From: an uncultured Cryptobacterium sp.
GTDB lineage: Bacteria > Actinomycetota > Coriobacteriia > Coriobacteriales > Eggerthellaceae
Direction: 5' to 3'
Assembly: GCA_900554685.1 (NCBI GenBank)
Contig: USIG01000024.1
Coordinates: 1 to 17,989 of the forward strand
DNA length: 17,989 nt
Shown piece after piece: positions 14,332 to 17,989 of this stretch (position 1 is the first letter of the stretch; each line of letters begins with the position of its first letter). Below the pieces are notes generated by a model, which saw only the letters and a program-made list of their open reading frames with translations, did no database searches and was not told the origin of the DNA. The translations under genes and the position numbers were made by a program.

Positions 14332-15468
14332 TTGGCTAAACATGGCTTACATAGTTCACCCGAGAATCAAAAAGGAGAGACCCTAGAAGCTTCGGAAACG
14401 GAGCCTTTTTCTTCTCGTGAAGACCAAAGGGAACAGGCGTCCAGTACTGAAGAGGCTGCTCCTTCGTTAGACGACCAAGAGCTAATTCGTGTTCGCAAGA
14501 AGCGCAAGAAGCATGGTAAAGCCTTAAAAATTATTCTTATTGTTCTGGCGGCTATTGTCGTTCTTTGCATTGGTGTTGGCATAGCTATAGCTGCCTACAT
14601 GGGTTCTCTGTCAGATTCCATGAAGTTAGATTCCGAACAACAAACCGAATTAAATTCAGTATTGAGTGAAAGTAGTGCACAGGAACCCTTCTATATCTTG
14701 TTATTAGGCTCAGATGCCCGAGATGCAGATACCGCTTCTCGTTCAGATACTATGATTTTGGTTCGTGTTGACGCCAATGTGGGAAAAGCGACGCTTGTTT
14801 CTATTCCTCGTGATACCAAGGTAGAGATTGAAGGGCATGGCACTCAAAAGATTAATGCCGCCTATGCCTTTGGAGGACCTGCAGGAGCTGTTAAGGCAGT
14901 AGAGAACTTAGCCGGGGTGGATATCTCCCATTATGCTGAAATTCATTTCAATGAACTAGAGGCTGTAGTAGATCAGCTCGGTGGTATTTGGGTAGATATT
15001 CCGATATCTAACAACCAGACCGGAGCTTCTAATACTGGCGTTGAACTAAATGCCGGCATGCAGCGTTTAAACGGTGAGCAAGCTCTCGCCTTTGCTCGCG
15101 AGCGTTACGGTTACAACGAAGGCGATTTTCAGCGTGCAGAAAACCAACGTATCTTAGTTCAAGCACTGGCGGATACCATTTTATCTCTTCCGCCAACTGA
15201 GCTTCCTGGAACCATTCAGTCTTTAGCAAGTTGTGTTTCTACCGATTATGACCTTAACGAGCTTATTGAGTTGGCTCAAACGTTTCGATCAGCTGAGCAC
15301 TATTACTTCTATTCGTGCATGGTTCCATCCACTACTCAAACCATTGATGGGGTGTCCTACACCATCACATTAGAAGACGAATGGAAAAACATGATGCAGA
15401 TGGTTGATACTGGCCAGGATCCTAGCAAAGCAAATGTACTTACCAAGAATACGCAGGTAAATAATTAA
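14332..15468 (+). CDS. LCP family polymer ligase of the polysaccharide operon
   Basis: This predicted LCP phosphotransferase (about 378 residues) would attach the locus's polysaccharide to the cell wall. Counting from 14332, a hydrophilic tail rich in Glu and Ser (1-50) is followed by an Arg/Lys cluster, one membrane segment (about 66-90), and the LCP domain (about 118-285). Domain motifs are ILLLGSDAR, SRSDTMILVRVD, SIPRDTKVEI, KINAAYAFGG, ISHYAEI and the FARERYGYNEGDFQRAENQR end motif. It has no LytR_C domain, unlike its paralogue at 523. The start is uncertain. A TTG at 14332 lies 15 bases after GAAGGA, a TTG at 14302 has no ribosome site, and a good AAAGGAG at 14371-14377 has no start codon behind it. 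The next gene starts 10 bases after its stop, so it heads the CpsC-CpsD-CpsB operon. Confidence 0.88.
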   Translation: MAKHGLHSSPENQKGETLEASETEPFSSREDQREQASSTEEAAPSLDDQELIRVRKKRKKHGKALKIILIVLAAIVVLCIGVGIAIAAYMGSLSDSMKLDSEQQTELNSVLSESSAQEPFYILLLGSDARDADTASRSDTMILVRVDANVGKATLVSIPRDTKVEIEGHGTQKINAAYAFGGPAGAVKAVENLAGVDISHYAEIHFNELEAVVDQLGGIWVDIPISNNQTGASNTGVELNAGMQRLNGEQALAFARERYGYNEGDFQRAENQRILVQALADTILSLPPTELPGTIQSLASCVSTDYDLNELIELAQTFRSAEHYYFYSCMVPSTTQTIDGVSYTITLEDEWKNMMQMVDTGQDPSKANVLTKNTQVNN

Positions 15469-15478
15469 AGGAATAGAA

Positions 15479-16138
15479 ATGAGTCTATTAGAGCTACTGC
15501 AAATAATTCGAAAACATCTCAAACTGGTTATTGCGCTGCCAATCATCTTTGCTGTTGTTGCAGCAGTTTTCTGTTGGACTATGTTAGCGAATACCTATAC
15601 AGCAAGTGCCTCAATGTATGTTTTGGCTAATTCCACCGAAATGACAGGTAGTGCCACGCTCTCTACCGACCTTTCGGCAAGCCAGATGCTTTCAAATGAT
15701 GTTGCTCAGCTCATTAAAAGTGATCGCGTGCTTAATCAGACTGCAGAAGAACTCAATATGGATGCGGATGAGATTCGTAACTATGACGTTGCGGTGACAA
15801 GCTCGACTGAAACACGACTCATTACCATTTCAGTTACGGGCAATACTCCTAATTCTGCAGCTGCTATTGCTAATGGTTTAGCGAACACCACCAATACAGT
15901 GGCTCAGGAGATTATGGATGTTGAAGCGGTGAATGTTATTGACGAAGCTTCTGCTCCTACGGAGCCATCTGGCCCACGTCGCCCTTTGTATGTAGCAATA
16001 GCTTTTCTTTCAGGCATTGTAGTTGCGGTTCTCATTGTGGTTGTCATGGATATGGTAAATACGCGTATTCGTAAGCCGGAGGAAATTGAAGAACTGCTTG
16101 ATATCCCTGTTATTGGCAGAATTCCCGTAATTAAGTAA
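15479..16138 (+). CDS. cpsC: CpsC/YwqC-type chain-length and kinase adaptor protein
   Basis: The 219-residue membrane protein belongs to the Wzz-related tyrosine-kinase modulator group. It has a membrane segment at about 16-37 after a short cytoplasmic start (MSLLELLQIIRKH), an outer domain of about 130 residues starting with YTASASMYVLA, and a Pro-rich approach (APTEPSGPRRP, 159-169). A second membrane segment at about 170-194 and a cytoplasmic end with RIRKPEEIEELLDIPVIGRIP complete it. In Gram-positive systems this tail activates the separate kinase CpsD and controls polymer length. An AAAGGAAT site precedes the ATG. The gene lies between the LCP and kinase genes, 10 and 14 bases from them, which is the normal order. 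Confidence 0.93.
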   Translation: MSLLELLQIIRKHLKLVIALPIIFAVVAAVFCWTMLANTYTASASMYVLANSTEMTGSATLSTDLSASQMLSNDVAQLIKSDRVLNQTAEELNMDADEIRNYDVAVTSSTETRLITISVTGNTPNSAAAIANGLANTTNTVAQEIMDVEAVNVIDEASAPTEPSGPRRPLYVAIAFLSGIVVAVLIVVVMDMVNTRIRKPEEIEELLDIPVIGRIPVIK

Positions 16139-16152
16139 AGGAGGCAATTTGT

Positions 16153-17061
16153 ATGGCAAAAAGAAACATGCTTGAAGTTCAAAATGCGGCAAAAACTATG
16201 CTTGCAAATATTCGTTTTGCTTCAATCGATGCTCCCTTGCAAAGTATAGTGGTTACTTCTGCGATTCCGAATGAAGGAAAAACAACAACAACAATTGAAT
16301 TGGCTAAGGCAATTGCAACGGCGGGTAATAGCGTGCTTCTTGTGGAAGCTGATATGCGTCATCGAAGTGCTGCTGCCATGCTGGGAGTGCATTCTGTCAA
16401 TGGGGCATATGCGGTAATGTCTGGGTCGATAGGAATACAAGACGCTGTTGTAACGACAGGGGTTCCAAACTTGTACTTCTTAGATATGGAACCAAATATT
16501 CCGAACCCAGCGGACCTTCTTTCGTCACGTGCCTATTCTCGTTTTGTTGACTTGGTTTGTGATAACTACGATTTTGTTCTGTTCGACACTCCTCCGGTAG
16601 GTACGTTTGTGGATGCTGCCATTTTGTCGCGTCTTGTAGATGGGGTAATTATGGTGGTAAAGATTGGTGGTGCAAAACGCGATGAAATACTCGTTGCGTA
16701 TGACCAGCTTGAAAAAGCCGAAGCGCATATTATCGGTGCTTGTGCCACATTCTGCGAAGGTGGAAGTTCGGAATATTATTACGCTTATTACAACAAGAAA
16801 AATGAACGGGTAATTCCCGATCGCGAAACCAGAAAAGACTCGAAGAAGAATAGTACCATCTCAAACCCATCTCTTTCGAAGCCCTCTATTCCGCGAGGAA
16901 AGAGCAAGCATGCTTCCCTAAACCAGCCGACCCAATTGAATAACTCAGCACGATCAGTGTCTAATAGTCAGTCTTGGAAGGTGGCTGCAGTGCAGGCAGG
17001 GGCTCAGCGTTCCAAAAATGCTCCTCGTTTTGATCGTACTAAAGATGGAAGGCGTCACTAA
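16153..17061 (+). CDS. cpsD: CpsD/YwqD-type bacterial tyrosine kinase with basic C-terminal extension
   Basis: The 302-residue cytoplasmic BY-kinase autophosphorylates on a tyrosine cluster and regulates polysaccharide export and chain length with CpsC. Walker A is SAIPNEGKTTT (36-46, Lys43), Walker A' is VLLVEADMR (61-69, Asp67), and Walker B is FVLFDTPPVG (141-150). NPADLLSS (118-125) is the usual family block. The tyrosine cluster EYYYAYY lies at 207-213. In most homologues the protein ends near this cluster. Here about 89 more residues follow, rich in Ser, Asn, Lys and Arg and ending DGRRH, with no recognisable domain. An AAAGGAGG site is right before the gene. The phosphatase gene starts 3 bases after its stop. 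Confidence 0.93.
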   Translation: MAKRNMLEVQNAAKTMLANIRFASIDAPLQSIVVTSAIPNEGKTTTTIELAKAIATAGNSVLLVEADMRHRSAAAMLGVHSVNGAYAVMSGSIGIQDAVVTTGVPNLYFLDMEPNIPNPADLLSSRAYSRFVDLVCDNYDFVLFDTPPVGTFVDAAILSRLVDGVIMVVKIGGAKRDEILVAYDQLEKAEAHIIGACATFCEGGSSEYYYAYYNKKNERVIPDRETRKDSKKNSTISNPSLSKPSIPRGKSKHASLNQPTQLNNSARSVSNSQSWKVAAVQAGAQRSKNAPRFDRTKDGRRH

Positions 17062-17064
17062 TCT

Positions 17065-17742
17065 ATGCGGGATGTTCACTGTCACATATTGCCTGGTGTT
17101 GATGATGGATCGCGCAACATGGCAGAATCGCTTGAAATGGTGCAAGCAGCCATGCGAGCAGGGGTTACTTCCATTGTTTGTACGCCTCATTGTCGGGATC
17201 CCTGGTTTGATTATGACGCTATGTGGGATGCGTTCGATGAACTTCAGAAAGCAGTAATCAAGGCAAACATTTCAATGGCACCTCGGTTATCTATGGGTTT
17301 TGAAGTGAACTACAAAAAGCTCATGGAATTAGGGTTTGATTGGATTGATTATCTTGCTTGCCAATCAGGAGATTTTCTTCTCGAACTTCCTACCAGAGTC
17401 CTTCCTAGTGATTGGGAGCGCATGGTTTTTGAGATTCAGGGTAGGGGATATCGGGTTATTATCGCTCACCCTGAGCGTTATGCGCCGGTTCAAGAGAGCC
17501 TTGATGTGGCTCGTCGATTTGTTGATGCGGGCTGCAAGATTCAGGTATCAGCAGACTTCTATTCAGAAAGTAAGTTTTCCGCTGTCAAGAAAACCGCTAA
17601 GGCTCTTTTTGCTGAAAACCTTGTGAGCTATATCGCAAGTGATGCTCATAAATCGTCAGCATATGAATATTTGCGACAGGCAAGGAAGGAATTTTTTGCA
17701 ATGGGTGCCCATGCCAATTTGCAGCAAAGGGGAACCGCTTGA
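17065..17742 (+). CDS. cpsB: CpsB/YwqE-type PHP-family protein-tyrosine phosphatase
   Basis: The 225-residue protein is a metal-dependent PHP phosphatase that removes phosphate from the CpsD tyrosine cluster. Metal-binding motifs are HCHILPGVDDG (5-15), TPHC (40-43), Glu80, IIAHPERY (132-139, His135) and ASDAHKSS (191-198, Asp193 and His195). A typical family member has about 240-255 residues, so this one is slightly short at the C-terminus. The start is fixed by the metal motif only four residues in. The ribosome site GGAAGG is 12 bases upstream, and coupling to cpsD across a 3-base gap is likely. The stop is followed by a non-coding stretch with a long inverted repeat. Confidence 0.93.
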   Translation: MRDVHCHILPGVDDGSRNMAESLEMVQAAMRAGVTSIVCTPHCRDPWFDYDAMWDAFDELQKAVIKANISMAPRLSMGFEVNYKKLMELGFDWIDYLACQSGDFLLELPTRVLPSDWERMVFEIQGRGYRVIIAHPERYAPVQESLDVARRFVDAGCKIQVSADFYSESKFSAVKKTAKALFAENLVSYIASDAHKSSAYEYLRQARKEFFAMGAHANLQQRGTA

Positions 17743-17989
17743 TCTCACTTTTCGCTAAACAGTTTAGATAAAAGCAACACGGCTAAGTTTAAGTTCTGAT
17801 CGCTGAGAGTTGCTTTTATCCAAGCCGTTTTGGTTTGTGATCGTGAATGTGATTCTCGCTTCCTTACATATCTTTGGATGCGTAAAGTCGTCGCCCGGTG
17901 CGCGTTTGTTAGCAGCAAAGAGTTTGAAATGTTTGAAATGGACAAGGCTCCGATGGCGAAGCTATGTCTAAACCATTGTGATCCAAGTC
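17743..17989 (+). other. Tail of the window: leader-like region with possible start of the next gene
   Basis: No gene is assigned. A plus-strand frame is open from 17800 through the last base, with an internal ATG at 17878. It has no clear ribosome site and gives a Cys-containing product that I do not recognise. A tandem 9-mer TTTGAAATG occurs at 17923-17931 and 17932-17940. The next gene of the polysaccharide locus probably starts beyond or near the window end. Confidence 0.4.
17767..17820 (+). repeat. Perfect 12-bp inverted repeat after cpsB
   Basis: GATAAAAGCAAC (17767-17778) is exactly complementary to GTTGCTTTTATC (17809-17820) across a 30-base spacer. Directly after the left arm, ACGGCT (17779-17784) can pair with AGCCGT (17823-17828) just beyond the right arm, followed by TTTTGGTTT. 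The two pairings overlap in order and would compete. It could be an attenuator between operon parts, a terminator with a long loop, or ends of a small element. Confidence 0.7.

Noticed and set aside
17739..17771. TTG-started 10-codon frame overlapping the cpsB stop
   Set aside because: It ends in the left arm of the inverted repeat and gives a peptide without similarity; the overlap alone is not support.
17767..17828. H-type pseudoknot
   Set aside because: The 2-base linker cannot span a 12-bp first stem, so the two helices cannot both form in full.
17745..17945. 66-codon minus-strand frame at the window end
   Set aside because: No ribosome site or family similarity, and it spans the inverted repeat.

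Overview
The window is a moderate-G+C chromosomal segment from a Gram-positive bacterium. I lean towards Actinomycetota, class Coriobacteriia. The reasons are a MurT-GatD type amidotransferase end, two LytR-CpsA-Psr (LCP) cell-wall ligases, an MmpL-type exporter, a CpsB/CpsC/CpsD polysaccharide set with a PHP phosphatase, and purine-rich Shine-Dalgarno sites at most genes. A Firmicute cannot be excluded from sequence alone. No tRNA, rRNA or CRISPR array was seen.

Region 1 (1-6942) is cell envelope. It holds the 3' end of gatD (peptidoglycan amidation), an LCP ligase with a C-terminal LytR_C domain, and the rRNA methyltransferase rlmH on the minus strand with its own terminator. These are followed by a tightly spaced pair: a 754-residue MMPL/RND exporter and a secreted or anchored protein with xxxLxxG heptad repeats.

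Region 2 (about 6970-12760) is an aspartate-family amino-acid block: lysA (lysine), hom (homoserine), metA on the minus strand and metY divergent from it. Together hom, metA and metY give aspartate semialdehyde -> homoserine -> O-acetylhomoserine -> homocysteine. MetA has Glu at position 111, the residue associated with acetyl-CoA use, which fits the neighbouring O-acetylhomoserine sulfhydrylase. The metA/metY intergenic region has candidate promoters, each with a short inverted repeat in its spacer, and a five-copy hexamer repeat in the metY leader.

Region 3 (about 12770-17989) begins a surface or exopolysaccharide locus. A Hin/resolvase-type serine recombinase comes first, then a 355-bp non-coding stretch with a candidate promoter and a terminator hairpin. 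Next is a 110-residue protein matching only the double helix-turn-helix half of an IS150-type transposase OrfA. The operon proper follows: LCP ligase, CpsC (chain-length/kinase adaptor), CpsD (tyrosine kinase with an unusual basic tail) and CpsB (PHP phosphatase). The window ends in a 247-bp stretch with a long perfect inverted repeat.

The most interesting hypothesis is that the recombinase, the leader terminator and the small HTH protein form a switch controlling the polysaccharide operon. The sequence supports the gene order and the terminator. The candidate recombination repeats are weak and are flagged as such.
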